Shown here in pieces: positions 36,181-47,745 of a stretch of DNA of 64,000 bases (position 1 is its first letter; each line of letters starts with the position of its first letter). Origin of the DNA: Isoetes taiwanensis (taxonomy: Eukaryota; Streptophyta; Lycopodiopsida; Isoetales; Isoetaceae). The notes under the pieces were generated by a model. The model worked only from the letters and a program-made list of their open reading frames with translations. It had not been told where the DNA came from and made no database searches. The stretch spans positions 4,641,594 to 4,705,593 of the forward strand of contig JAJEKV010000065.1 of NCBI GenBank assembly GCA_021234155.1, in the 5' to 3' direction. Position numbers and translations under genes: made by a program.

Positions 36181-36659
36181 TATGTGAATTAATTCAAATT
36201 GCTACTTCTAGACAGTAGAATACTTGATACCATGGCTTTATGGGAATTGGCCTGAAAAAATCTTTGGTGCTCGACATGGAAGTATAAGAACAAGTGTAAT
36301 AGAGCAGAGAATGGAAATACATGTTTTGTTAGCATAGAAATGAGAGAACTCCTTGAAGACCTCTGATCGATTTTTTGTCACGGAGAGCTTCAAACATCTG
36401 AGGAGCAGGTTTTGTAGATGAAACATTGATGCATAGCCTAACTCCAAACCCTCCACCATATCTGTCGACTCAATATTTAAATTTAACTAGACCCCTACTA
36501 TATTCTTACAATGAGTTTGTAGATCCCCTACATTCATCTACAAGTGGCCTTCGATCAAATTGTGTATATAACTGAGTAGTTGAGTGTTGTAGAAATGTCT
36601 AAAAGTGTTTTATGTCTTCATCTATAACAACATTGGACGAGTGGCAACATACAGTATAT

Positions 36660-36944
36660 TAGAGTCTGGCATGTTTGTCCACTATCTCCTACGCTATTTT
36701 GATTGTACACTATGATTGGCTTACACATCATGGAGGTGGGGAGGCCTGGCTTGCTTGCCATATCTGGCAACTAATATATGCGAATGACATGGACCTCCTC
36801 GCATCCTCAACGAGTATGCAGCAACATCTGAATGTTTTGAGTACCTTCTACCAAGCAACTGGAATGTGGGTCAACGTGGCCAAAACCAAGGCGCTACTGA
36901 TGTCATCCTCGAAGCAACAGAGACAGCTTTGCTTTGCCTACTGA
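36660..36944 (+). mobile_element. LINE reverse transcriptase fragment, copy 1
   Basis: The frame contains WQLIYANDMDLLASS followed by TFYQATGMWVNVAKTKALL, the palm region of a non-LTR reverse transcriptase. The catalytic YADD box is changed to YAND. Only about 90 codons remain, so the fragment is dead. Confidence 0.85.
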
Positions 36945-36954
36945 GGCCACACCA

Positions 36955-37454
36955 TTATGAAAAGCTAAATAGTGAACAACATCAAATCACAGACACCATT
37001 ATAGGACTTCTATAAAACCCTAGAACGACCAAGAAATGCCATAGCATTGATGGCCCGAGTGGTACAGGAAAGACATTTCTTCTAAATACGCTGATAATCA
37101 TACCTAGGTCCAAGTGCCTACCCGTTATCACAGTAGCATGGACAAGCATAGCAAGCCTTTTGTTAAAAGGTGCACGAACAATACATTCAACTTTCAAGTT
37201 GCCTCTTAATTTGGATCCAGATTCAACATCAAATATACGATCAGCTGGTAGAGAAGCACATACACTACGAGAAGCAAAAGTTCTAATGTGGCATGAAATA
37301 GGGATGACCCATACATATGCTTTTCTGACAGTGAGTTGGCAAACTTCTAAAAGAGATAAGGCAAAATGACGATTGGTGGCATCATAGTTGTTGTTGCAGG
37401 AGATTTTAGACAATTACCGGCTGTCAAGAGAGCAAGCAAAGCCCAAATAAAGAT
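36955..37454 (+). mobile_element. Helitron helicase fragment
   Basis: This stretch matches 41512-41995 of the Helitron downstream, including the decayed P-loop region (GATGGCCCGAGTGGTACAGG) and the GGAGATTTTAGACAATTACC block. Small deletions and frame shifts break the coding sequence. The homology stops at about 37454 (GCAAAGCCCAAATAAAGAT), where the copied ELF3 upstream region begins. Confidence 0.9.
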
Positions 37455-37456
37455 GA

Positions 37457-37905
37457 TCCGAAAAAACCTAATTTTGTGAATGAGAGGCTTATCTAAAAGG
37501 GGTAGGGAGCCAAGCCATGGAGAGGAAAGCACATTTGGATACACAAAGGGATGGAGGGCCATGATTGGACCAGCTCAAACGAATTTGCACCGTCGGAGAC
37601 TCGTGACAACCGTGGAGAGGATATTTACAAAAAAGTGCCCGCAATATTTAACAAGTGATTGGTTGGTCAATCGAATTCTATCTTGGTAATCCAATCGACG
37701 ACACGTGGGATTGCTCTCTTTCCTAAAAAGGAGTTTTATTACTTCAATGGTAGGGTTATGGGGTTTGGCATTTTTAGTCGCCCTTTCATAATGTGATCCT
37801 CCCCCAACCCAACCCAAACAAAACAAGGTCTCACAGACGAGGGAGGGTTGCCCTTCATGGCTGGAGGGTGAAGTGGCTTAAATCATAGTTCAAAGTCATG
37901 TTTTG
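37457..37905 (-). repeat. Second copy of the ELF3 upstream region
   Basis: The segment matches 32358-32820, with shared runs such as CTAATTTTGTGAATGAGAGG and TTGGTAATCCAATCGACGAC. The proximal G-box became CTCGTG (37600-37605); the other CACGTG is kept (37702-37707). No ELF3 coding sequence accompanies it. It is shown in ELF3 orientation and is fused directly to Helitron helicase sequence on its left. Confidence 0.9.
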
Positions 37906-38389
37906 ACAATTAATTCAAATTGCTACTTCTAGACAGTAGAATACTTGATACCATGGCTTTATGGAATTGGCCTGAACAAATCATTGGTGCTCGCCACGGA
38001 AGAAGTATTGCAGAAGTATAAAGACAAGTGTAATAGAGCAGAGAATGGAAATATATGTTTTGTTAGCATAGAAATGAGAGAATTCCTTGAAGACCTCTGA
38101 TCGGTTTTTTGTCACGGAGAGCTTTCAAACGTCTGAGAAGCTGGTTTTGTAGAGGAATGAAACATTGATGCATAGCCTAACTCCAAACCCTCCACCATAT
38201 CTGCCGGCTCAATATTTAAATTAAACTAGACCCCTACTATATTCTTACAATGAGTTTTTTATCTACAAGCACATCTACAAGTGGCCTTCGATCAAATTGT
38301 GTATGTAACTAAGTAGTAAAAATGCCTGAACATGTTTTATGTCTTCATCTATAACACCGTTGGACGAGTGGCAACATACAGTATATTAG

Positions 38390-38760
38390 AGTCTGGCATG
38401 TCTGTCCACTATCTCCTACGCTATTTTGATTGTACATTATGATTGGCTTACACATCATGGAGGTGGGGAGGCCAGGCTTGCTTGCCATATCTGGCAACTA
38501 ATATATGCGAATGATGTGGACCTCCTCGCGTCCTCAATGAGTATGCGGCAACATCTGAATGCCTTGAGTACCTTCTACCAAGCAACTAGAATGTGGGTCA
38601 ACATGGCTAAAACCAAGGCGCTACTGATGTCATCCTCGAAGCAACAGAGTCAGAGACAACTTCGTTTTGCCTACAGAGGCCACAGGATGTGGAAGTGCTG
38701 GAAACATACAAGTACCTAGGAGTAGAGTTCACTACAACAATGTATTGAGATATTTGTATT
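38390..38760 (+). mobile_element. LINE reverse transcriptase fragment, copy 2
   Basis: LIYANDVDLLASS and FYQATRMWVNMAKTKALL match copy 1, including the D-to-N change in the YADD box. After one frame change it continues as DVEVLETYKYLGVEFTTTM, the thumb-side motif of LINE reverse transcriptases. It is a truncated, dead fragment. Confidence 0.85.
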
Positions 38761-39840
38761 AGGCAGTAGGTGACACCAGGTTGAAAGGCTTTCTACGCGA
38801 TGCTAAACAACTATCACAGAGCAGAGCTTTGGGACTGATCACACCAATTGCACTTGTTCAGGGCCCGGGGGAATCACCTCTATTATAGTTATATATGCCA
38901 TGTGCGTTCCTTAAGTTGCCAAAAAACCCATTGTATACGACAATTCCATATGAAAAACCCTTTGTATACGACTACATTATTTGTAAAAGAATACAACCCT
39001 TATCATATAATTACTTGTCCAGAACACTTTTACTTGACAACCCCTTCTATACATATACGATATCTCTATTATTTTATATATATATTATAATAATATATAT
39101 TATCATAGTCATATCATATTATCACATAATCCCCAACAGTATAAGCTCACCAAAAATGACGGACCCTTACAGTATGAATACGATTCGAACACTGGCGCCA
39201 CCACACTCCCTCTGGTATCCATACGGCATTCAAACAATAAAAACCTTATATTTTTCGTATGTATACGGTACCAGAGAGGCAATAAAAAAAACCCATTTGG
39301 TGCACTCACATGTTTCATACCCCATAATCTAGGTGAACCCCCCGGGGTTCAGGGTATTTGAAACCAGTTTGCAACAAGGAAGGTATGAGGAAAGTGGCGC
39401 ATTTGTTTTAGTGCATATTCATAGGAGAATGCCTTTGAGCGTCGAGTGTTATTGGATGGGCATATGCACAAGTTATGCCTTATTTTCCGCTGTAGATAGC
39501 AAACCCTATTTGTGGGATATGCCTCCACAAATTAGGGTATATCCTATTCCAGATAGAACTAAAGGTGCACAATAAAGGCCTCTATAGATAAAAATTAATT
39601 GTAAATAATTATTTGTTGTGACCCACAAATACAATTAACAAAAAGGAATAGTTTTGTTCCATTCCAATTCTCAAACTAACAAAGGAAAGTGTTCAATATT
39701 GTTTGTTGATTTTCGTTAAAAGCAATATAGGGCGGGCAAGCTATTGTTATTTACTTAGCCCAGATTGTCACGTGATGTTATTCTAAGGGTTGGATTATAG
39801 CAAGGTCTAATAGAATATATAAGTCAAAGATCTATTGAGC
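38760..39840. other. AT-rich stretch with a GC palindrome, no gene
   Basis: 38890-39130 is strongly AT-rich with TATA runs. At 39334-39351 an 18-nt palindrome (TGAACCCC, CC, GGGGTTCA) is perfect. The 80-codon frame at 39333-39575 is unrecognised. The sequence just before 39840 may be the 5' part of the Helitron Rep gene but cannot be followed. Confidence 0.4.
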
Positions 39841-41510
39841 GAGGTTTGCCCTCTGGCAAGATGGTGATATTGCCTTCAAGTTTTCAAGGATCTATACGTG
39901 CATTACAACAAAACTACCTAGATGCAATGTCATTAGTTAGATGCCATGGTAAACCAAACTTATTTATCACGTTCACATGCAATCCGAGAAAATCCAGGAG
40001 AACTTATATGCCCATCAAACAATAAGCGATAGACCAGATCTTGTGGCTAGGGTCTTTCATTTGAAGCTAGGGGAGTTTCTAAAGGATCTAACTAAAAGAC
40101 ATGTGTTTGGTAGAGCTAAGGCGTGGACATACACTATAGAGTTTCAAAAAGGGGCTTGTCGCATTGCCATATGCTGCTCATACTAGAGGAGAAAATCGAT
40201 ATAATTGAACAGATAGACAAAATAATTAGTGCAGAGATACCAGACCCTGCAACCAACCCTTACTTGCATGACCTTGTAATCAATCATGTGATCCATGGAC
40301 CATGTGGACCTGATCATCCAAGCATGGCATGTACGCAAGTGCTATCAGATTCGGAAAGTTCTAAATGTAGAAAATGCTTCCGAAAAGAATTCTGTGATGC
40401 AACATGCCTCAATGAGAATGGCTACCCACAATATATGAGAAGATACACAGGTAAGAGTTACAATCGTCCAAATCGTCCAAACATTAGCATCGACAACAGT
40501 TGGGTAGTGCCTTATAATCCCCATCTCCTTGCAAAGTACGCAACTCACATCAATGTTGAGAACTATCAAGGAATTAGCAGGATAAAATATATATACAAGT
40601 ACATCCACAATGGATATGATTGTGCAAGTGTTGGGCTTAGCCCCATAGATGACAGGTCATTGAATTCGGATGAGATCCAAATATACTTGGATAGTAGGTA
40701 CATATCTGCCCTTGAAGGAATGTGGAGGCTGAACAAATGTGAGATGCATGCAAACTCACACACAATCATGCGCCTTCCAATACACCTACCATTTCAACAG
40801 CGTTTGCAATACAACACAGAACATGAAGAAAAAGTTGTAGAAAGAGCAACAAGAGATGGCACAATGCTAACTGCTTGGTTTGACCTGAATGCTACAGATC
40901 AGAATGCAAGGTCATACACATATACAGAGATTCCGTATCACTACAAATATAAAAAACACGGAACAGAAAATACCAAAAAGTGGATAGCTTGAAAGAATAA
41001 AATTAAGATTATAACACGAATATACAACGTGAGGCCTCAAGAGGGAGAAAGATTCTACCTTCGATTGTTATTACTTCATGCAAAAGGGGCAACAAGCTAT
41101 GATGACTTACTATATGTGAATGGAAAACATTGCATAATGTTCAAAGATGCTGCAAAAGAGTCTGGCTTGGTCATTGACGATCGTGAATGAGAATTGGCAC
41201 TTCAAGAGGCACCCACATATCAAATGCCATCACAATTGCACCAAATGTTTGCATTCATATGTGTATTCAATGACCCGTATGATCCACTTTCACTATGGCA
41301 AAAATTCAAAGAAGACATATGTGAAGATTATGTGAGACACATGCAACGAAACTTAGCAGAAAATGCAGCACTCATTGATATCAATGATATATTAGAAGCA
41401 AACAACATGTCCTGTCAAACCATTGGCCTGCCCACTCCTAATCCTAATTTACAATTCTCTGACAAGACGATAGATTTGACATTGAACAAGAGAGAGATGA
41501 AGCAATAATC
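39840..41510 (+). mobile_element. Decayed Helitron: Rep (HUH endonuclease) half
   Basis: The Helitron-like N domain begins with RGLPSGKMVILPSSFQGS and CHGKPNLFITFTCNP, then after a frame break DRPDLVARVFHLKL. The HUH metal-binding motif reads HCH (40162-40170, context GLSHCHMLL). The double-tyrosine region is KYIYKYIHNGYD at 40585-40620. The linker to the helicase carries ERFYLRLLLLHAKGATSYDDL and FNDPYDPLSLWQKFKEDI. Two stops match expected codons altered by a C-to-T or G-to-A change: TGA for Arg near 40990 and TGA for Trp near 41188. Together with at least two frame shifts, they make the copy inactive. Helitrons move by rolling-circle replication and often carry host gene pieces. Confidence 0.92.
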
Positions 41511-42937
41511 CATTATGAAAAGCTAAATAGTGAACAACATCAAATCACATACACCATCATAGGACTTCTACAAAACCCTGGAACGACCAACAAATGCCAT
41601 ACCATTGATGGCCCGGGTGGTACAGGAAAGACATTTCTTCTAAATATGCTGACAAAGGTCCAAGTGCCTACCCGTTATCACAGTAGCATGGACAGGCATA
41701 ACAAGCCTTTTGTTAAAAGGTGCACGAACAGTACATTCAACTTTCAAGTTATCTCTTAATTTGGTCCAGACTCAACATCAAATATATGACCAGCTGGTAG
41801 AGAACCAGATACACTACGAGAAGCAAAATTTCTAATGTGGGATGAAATAGGGATGGCCCATACATATGCTTTTACAGCAGTTGACAAACTTTTAAAAGAG
41901 ATAAGGCAAAATGATGAGCCATTCGGTGATATCATAGTTGTTGTTGCAGGAGATTTTAGACAATTACTAGTTGTCAAGAGAGCAAGCAAAGCCCAAATAA
42001 TTTTAAAGTGTGTCAAGAAAAATGCATTGTGGGCAAAATTTACCTTCCACAAACTCATGCAAAACATGCGTGTCTTACCAGCTGAAAGGGATTGGGCGAC
42101 ATATCTTTTGCATCTAGGCAATGGTGAGACCATGAACGATGGGAATCTCGGAGATAATGTAGTGCACATTCGACCAGGTTGCATTGCTCAAAGCAACATT
42201 ATTGATGAGATATATGGTGCTCACATATCACAAGAACAATTGTCAAATGTGCACAAGAAGGCAATGCTTTGCCCCAAAAACGATGACGCCTTGAAAATCA
42301 ATGACAACTTCATTGATCGTATGGAAGGCGAAAAGGTTACATACATAAGCACTGACAATCTAAATTTGGACGATCATCGTGATGATTTAAGGGACTTTTT
42401 CATTGAGTGTCTACACAAAGTAACAGAGTCTGGAATGCCTCCTCACGAATTACACATAAAGAAAGGAGCAAGCATTATGCTACTACGTGACATGTCCCCA
42501 AGAGATGGCCTATGCAATGGAACAAGATTGCAAGTTGACAATGTTCTCTCATGCTCCATATATGCACACATAATTACAGAAAACCACAAGGAATAGAATA
42601 GAATAGAATAGACAAACAAATCTTCTTGCCAAGGATAGACTTGACACCATCGGACACGCATATCCCGTACACACGACAACAATTTCCTATCAGAGTTGCA
42701 TTTTCAATTACAATTTCAAAATCACAGGGGCAATCATTAGATCATGTTGGGATCTACTTACGCGTGCCAGTCTTTTCACATGGGCAGTTATATGTTGCAC
42801 TATCCAGGTGCACATCAGAGAATGGCATCAAAATGTATATTCAAAACACAAGCAAGCAAGACAACCTAACTGGAAATGAACAAATTTACACCATTAACAC
42901 TGTACACAAGGAGGTGCTCCAAGACGAGATTGCATAG
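41511..42937 (+). mobile_element. Decayed Helitron: PIF1-type helicase half
   Basis: The P-loop GPGGTGKTF lies at 41610-41636. A Walker B-like MWDEIGMAH follows near 41838 and VVVAGDFRQL near 41940. Later motifs include MEGEKVTYISTDN, KKGASIMLLRDM and, after a break, [20 protein letters not shown] with [13 protein letters not shown] near 42787-42815. The 5'-3' helicase motif order is complete. A GAATA repeat at about 42591-42612 introduces stops and a frame change in front of the last motifs. No Helitron 3' hairpin with a CTRR end could be fixed with confidence. Confidence 0.92.
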
Positions 42938-44700
42938 CTTCTACAAGTAAGTACTACCTAAACATGTTAATTGTTTAATTGAATGGCAAGATAAAAGTCC
43001 GTATACTTCCATATAATATGCTGATGATGAAAAGATACTATTAAAATTATATTGTTGAAGTAGAAGAAAAAAATCGGAAAAAAGGGAAAACAAAAAACCG
43101 TTAGGGCTCTACTGCACAAAAGCTTCCGTCCATTGCCCCACACACAAGTGCATCAACAGCTACTTATAGGTAACATTGTTGCTTGTCAAACTTTGCTATG
43201 GATGTCTATTATTAAAAAAATCTCTTTAGGCAGATTCAGTAGTTCCTGTGACTGATTCATATTCTGCTATTGTGTTGCCTTAGGTTTAACAAACCGTGGT
43301 AGATGCATTGAATTTCATTGTCCCACCTTATACTTTCCAACCACACAACCATTTTTGGTATGTAGGTTCAACATACGTAATCTCGAATTTGCAATCACGT
43401 TAAATTAGTGGGGGATTCATTAAATTATATGTAGTAGTTTGAAGTTGATTATTCTGTTAGGTAGCCTAGAGATTCATCAAGACCACAATTTGCAAAACGC
43501 ATACATAAGTTATCATGATGAAATCAGTTCTGTAGCCTACTTGTGTGTTGTTGCTTATGGTTTGTCCACATCATTAACATCCATGGCTGGACCATAAGAA
43601 GTCAATCCATCGTTCTGGACTCTAGTCTGGACAAAGAGTCTAAGTCCCGGGCATTGATTCTCTGATGTTAAATTATGACACCCGGTAACACAGAAAGATG
43701 AAATCTCCACTGCATCTGAAAAGGAACTTACCAATGAAAGAGCTTTGAAGAAACAAATCTAAAACTGCGCTTCAATATCAAATCCAACAATAAATGTTGT
43801 ATACCATCTGTCGCCCATAGAAAAGGGTTGGTCAGACTTCCTTCCAGAGGGAGATAGCTCAATTGAAGTGCTTGGCACCGTGGATATATGAGACCAACTC
43901 TCTAACACATCAATATTTGATTTTGATATTTGAGGTTGCAAAGAGTATAAAAGATCTGACATTTCGGAAAGTTTTGTTTGTTAAGTTATCAGTTGCTGGC
44001 ACCACATATTTGAAGTTTACGTTTGGGCATTTTGTCAAACATCATGCTAGCTCAACCATCTCAACCTGGGCTGAGTTTCAAGCCAACTTATCTACTGTGT
44101 AAAACATTCTGGATTTCTTGCTTACTGTGTAAACAGTCTGGAAGCAAAGTATCTTCTGATTCCTGAACTAGCTGAAATCTATAAGACGGACACATGTTCT
44201 TAACGTATAGCAGACAACTTTAGGATTCTAGAAAATGGTGTTAACATCTTCCCTTTTTCTTTCTATTCCCTTTCTCCTTCTGCTACATGTTCAATTGGCC
44301 TTAAATTGGAAGGTACTACATAATAAAAACTGCCCTGTTCTGCCCTGTAACTGGATATAGTTTGAAGTGGGCTTATCTACTTTTGATGCATGTTGCCTGT
44401 AGTAGAATTTCATGATAAGAAAGCTCCAAGAAAGCTCCCTTTCCTATATATTCTTAAAGATAAACACTCATATGAAAAAGTAGGCACCTGCTTTGCCAAA
44501 AGTTTAAGAAATTTGATTCAACTATTCATTTTTACCAGATCTATGACATTCCACATATGTGTCAAGCTCTAAGACTTGGCATGCATATTTATTTGGATTT
44601 ATGTTTTACAATATCTTATCAATTTTTTACAAATGTTTGACTCTAGAAACTCTGTTGTTACATTTAATTACAGTTCTGGTTCAAATGAATACCATCATGC
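42938..44700. other. Gene-free stretch
   Basis: Part of this may be the noncoding end of the Helitron. The short frames here carry no recognisable motif on either strand. No structure worth naming was seen. Confidence 0.35.
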
Positions 44701-44935
44701 ATGAAATATGCCTAGGTATCCATCCTAAATTCCATGTAAGTCAACTGGAGCATGCTATACTAGATACGGATAATGTGGTTAGTCCTGAGAGTATACCACT
44801 TGTCTTAAACTCCTCTGTTGTGATGCTCCCCAAACCTATACGACACTCCCATCGTATAAATATGAGAAATTCCCCTCTAATGGCAACTCGGTCACCATGG
44901 AAAGGCCCTCTATCTGACTCGGACCACTTGTGATG
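44700..44935 (+). mobile_element. Gypsy integrase C terminus with chromodomain-like tail
   Basis: GIHPKFHVSQLEHAILD corresponds to the conserved end of Ty3/gypsy integrase (usually ending FHVSQL). The following 60 residues, with INMRNSPLMATRSPWKG, look like a worn chromodomain. Nothing upstream can be read as integrase core, so this is an isolated fragment, not the partner of the copy at 2740-4665. Confidence 0.7.
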
Positions 44936-44984
44936 GCCAAGTGTCCGGGTGAAGGGCACGGAGTATCCTTCGGCCCACACCTTC

Positions 44985-45395
44985 TATAGGGTATCCTATA
45001 TGGCAGAAGCGTACATACATCTTAGCACTAGCAAGCAATACACATAAATAATATGCCACCTCGGAGGGTAGACCCATCCATCATCAATACAAACGACAAC
45101 ATAATAGCAACGTAGCATACAAAATGCATCATAAATGATGGTTCTACCCTGGCTCAGGGTCAAGGGGGTCGACTGATGGTCAGGGTCTCCCGGATAACAA
45201 CAGAGGGAATCATGGCAACGGCATTGGCTGGCATAGAACAATGGATCGGGTAGTCCACTCCATTCGTCCCTCCTGTGCACACTTTGCAGATAGGCTAAAG
45301 CATGCTATGGCTTGACTATAGCCTTTCGGAAATGTAATTTCATGGAGTCACCCTATGAGACTATTCCAGGTTGCATCTCCTGTGACATTCCATGC
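44985..45395 (-). mobile_element. Diverged partial LTR of the 50-64 kb family
   Basis: Runs such as CCTCCTGTGCACACTTTGCAGA (near 45268; only part is given here as CTGTGCACACTTTGCAGA) and CAGGTTGCATCTCC also occur in the antisense LTR at 57349-58852. Orientation is the same as that LTR. Both ends are lost and the copy is more diverged than the two LTRs at 50285 and 57349, so it marks an older insertion. Confidence 0.75.
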
Positions 45396-45753
45396 TTCAT
45401 ATATGATGCTCCCATCGTATCAGAACCTGGATTTCATCCCTCTGGGAACCAAGCTGACAGAGGCTGTCCATTTGACACCAATCCCGTGGCAAGGAATCGA
45501 TGGGTGTCAAAACACGTTAAAGTGGATCAAAATCGTGCATTTTTTTGCTACATTTTTACATCACATTTGTAGTGCGTGGGCGTGGTTTAGTATGGACCGA
45601 AAGTTACGAAAGAGGTAGTTTTAATGATGGCAAGTTCAGGTTGATTAAGCAAATTCAAATTCTCATGCCACATGTCCAAGTACTTCGATCTTTCCCTCCC
45701 CCCCAAACTTTCTCTCCTCTTGCTAGGAGAAATCACAACAGAAATCTGTGCAA

Positions 45754-47745
45754 ATGAATTTGAAACCAGAGCTCAACGCCGTCGGACATACTTACAGACA
45801 ACTTTACAAACGTGTTGAATGGTATGCTTCACCAGATGAGTTGAAGTCGGTCTGGGGTGAAAGAATACCAAAAAAAAACATGCTACATGTATTTGTAATT
45901 TTATCTTAATGCCAGTGCTTCAATGTTTTTGAATAATTTCCTTCCAAATTAAAGAACCTCAACCGGGACCAATACTGAGAGGTAGTCATGTTGAACAAAG
46001 CTAATGAAATCAGAGCGTAAAAAATATAAGGTTGGTGTTTGTGAGTGCAGGCAGTCAATTTCTGTAACTGTTTCAATATTTGAAAGTTTTCAACTGTTAT
46101 ATTTATGCAGGAAAGTCTTTCTCTGTAACTATATCAAAAGTGCAAGTTCCTGAAGCAGAAGTGTCATCGCGCCCTGTGCCTCCACCTCTTATTAGGAGGA
46201 GTACAAGGTCAACAGAATTTCTCATATTTTTTACTTTTAAACGGTATTGTTGGTAGGTTGTATGATAGGAATGAGCTCATACCATCAGCCAAGGAACATG
46301 ATGTTATCTTGCGACAGCTGAACAAGCAGAAGACTATCATTTTAAGGCCGGGCTTTAGAGAGTTTATGTCTTGGTGCCTCGATAACTTCGTGGTTGCATT
46401 ATGGTCTAGCATGTCATCACAAAACATGCATCTAGATTGCAGCCATGGCACATCAGAATTTGCTTCAAAGTTTCTATTTGTATGGAACCAAGATGAATGC
46501 ACAAATACAGAGTTGTCGATCAAGAATAAGCCCTTTTTCTTGAAGGAATTGAGTAAGGTTTACCATGCATTTCCAAGGTTTGGGGTTGAGAATACCCTGC
46601 TCATTGACGACAACAGGTAGAAGTCGTACTACAACGAGAAAAATACAATCATTTGTCCAAACTCCTTCGATCTAAGTACAGTTGATGGTCAAATGTTAAA
46701 TACTACATTAAAGGATTGGTTGACAGGGCTACTTAAGGGGAACAGTGTTCCTAGCTATGTTGAGAGTAACCCAATGTATAATGTGTACGACATAGAAATG
46801 TCTCAAAAAGCTTTAAAGCTGTCGGATAGATACAGGAAGAAAAAAGTGATCAAAACATGGTTATGTGACATTGATTGCAATGAATAAAACTTTTTTGTTA
46901 AGTTTTGACTTTTTGGTGTTGTTATCTTCAAGTTTTTGTGCTATGAATGTTGTTTATAAATACACGTTTGCTTTTGGCCTACAGATCCAAGAAGATGGCA
47001 CCGAGTTGGTTGTCATCACTGGTAAAGCTTCCTTTGGATGTATTTGATGGTAGCCGAAAACTTGTTACCATTGGAACATCAGAAGCAAGCATTCTAGCCA
47101 AAGCTGGTTCTTGGTACAATGACCAGTTGATCGATCTTTACATAGGGTAGGTCCTCAAGTGCTAATTGCCCTTCATTTGAGTCCATTGACTTGCATATAA
47201 TTGCAGGTACATGAATTAGTTTATGGAGGCACATGAGGTGTCCACTCTCTGTTACTTCTTCGATCCACTCTTCTACCCAGTTTTGAACAGAAGAAGTAAT
47301 AAAATAGTGGGATTCGTATCGGATATAGATTTTGAAGTCTGTGAATACCTGTTCATTCCTGCATGTCATGGTCACCACTGAACTATGTATCCCATTGCTG
47401 GTGTTGGGGGAAGATATGAAATATGTGAGCCAGGCATCTACTGTTTTGATAGCATGGGCCTCTTTGCAGGGATAGAGCCAGTGCAAAGGTTTGTAGTTGT
47501 GTCTTAATAATTGCCAAGCAGATTAGTTTTTTACATGCTTAAGGATGTTGGTTTGCCTCTGCAGGTTTGTGAAGAATCTACAAAAACACCTAAACATTGA
47601 CAACCAACTGGAAGTAAAGAAAATCTGTAGAAGGCCAATACAGGTGGATAGATACTCGTGCGAGCCAGCGATCTGTTGTTTTATAAGCAAGTTTTTGGGA
47701 GGACTACATAATGGAATAGACATTATGGCAAAACAAGTAAGTTAT
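45754..47745 (+). pseudogene. Broken multi-exon gene: FCP1/NIF-type phosphatase next to ULP1-type protease
   Basis: Exon-like pieces follow one another. They are MNLKPELNAVGHTYRQLYKR (45754 on), a Pro-rich piece near 46112-46200, and a HAD/NIF-type domain at 46228-46887. That domain has ILRPGFREFMSWCLDNF, ALWSS, FVWNQDECTN, KPFFLKELSKVYHAF and TLLIDDNR. Its first motif reads FLLLNGIV where the family has DLNG-like Asp residues, so the nucleophile appears lost. A ULP1/C48-like domain follows: SWYNDQLIDLYIG (near 47105), FIPACHGHH (near 47370), YCFDSMGL (near 47440) and QVDRYSCEPAICCF (near 47640), matching the His, Asp and Cys regions. Stops occur at 46618, 47217 and 47391; the last sits where Trp follows the catalytic His. 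FCP1-type enzymes dephosphorylate proteins such as the polymerase II tail; ULP1 enzymes cleave SUMO-type conjugates. One transcript or two is unknown. Confidence 0.7.

Larger units (their letters stand above)
36186..38260. repeat. Direct duplication of a ~335-bp noncoding segment
   Basis: The segment at 36186-36520 (AATTAATTCAAATTGCTACT onward) recurs at 37909-38260 with small indels. Both copies are followed at the same distance by the LINE fragments. Between the copies lie the Helitron helicase fragment and the duplicated ELF3 upstream region, so the locus grew by duplication of a composite block. Confidence 0.9.

Noticed and set aside
39334-39351. Palindrome as the terminal hairpin of the Helitron
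   Set aside because: It lies upstream of the Rep gene, whereas the Helitron hairpin is expected near the 3' end; no CTRR end follows.
44935-45395. 3' LTR belonging to the gypsy integrase fragment at 44700
   Set aside because: The LTR piece lies in the opposite orientation to the integrase fragment.
46618-47393. Stop codons removed by RNA editing
   Set aside because: Stop-removing editing in plants is known for organelle transcripts, while introns and neighbours show this is nuclear DNA.
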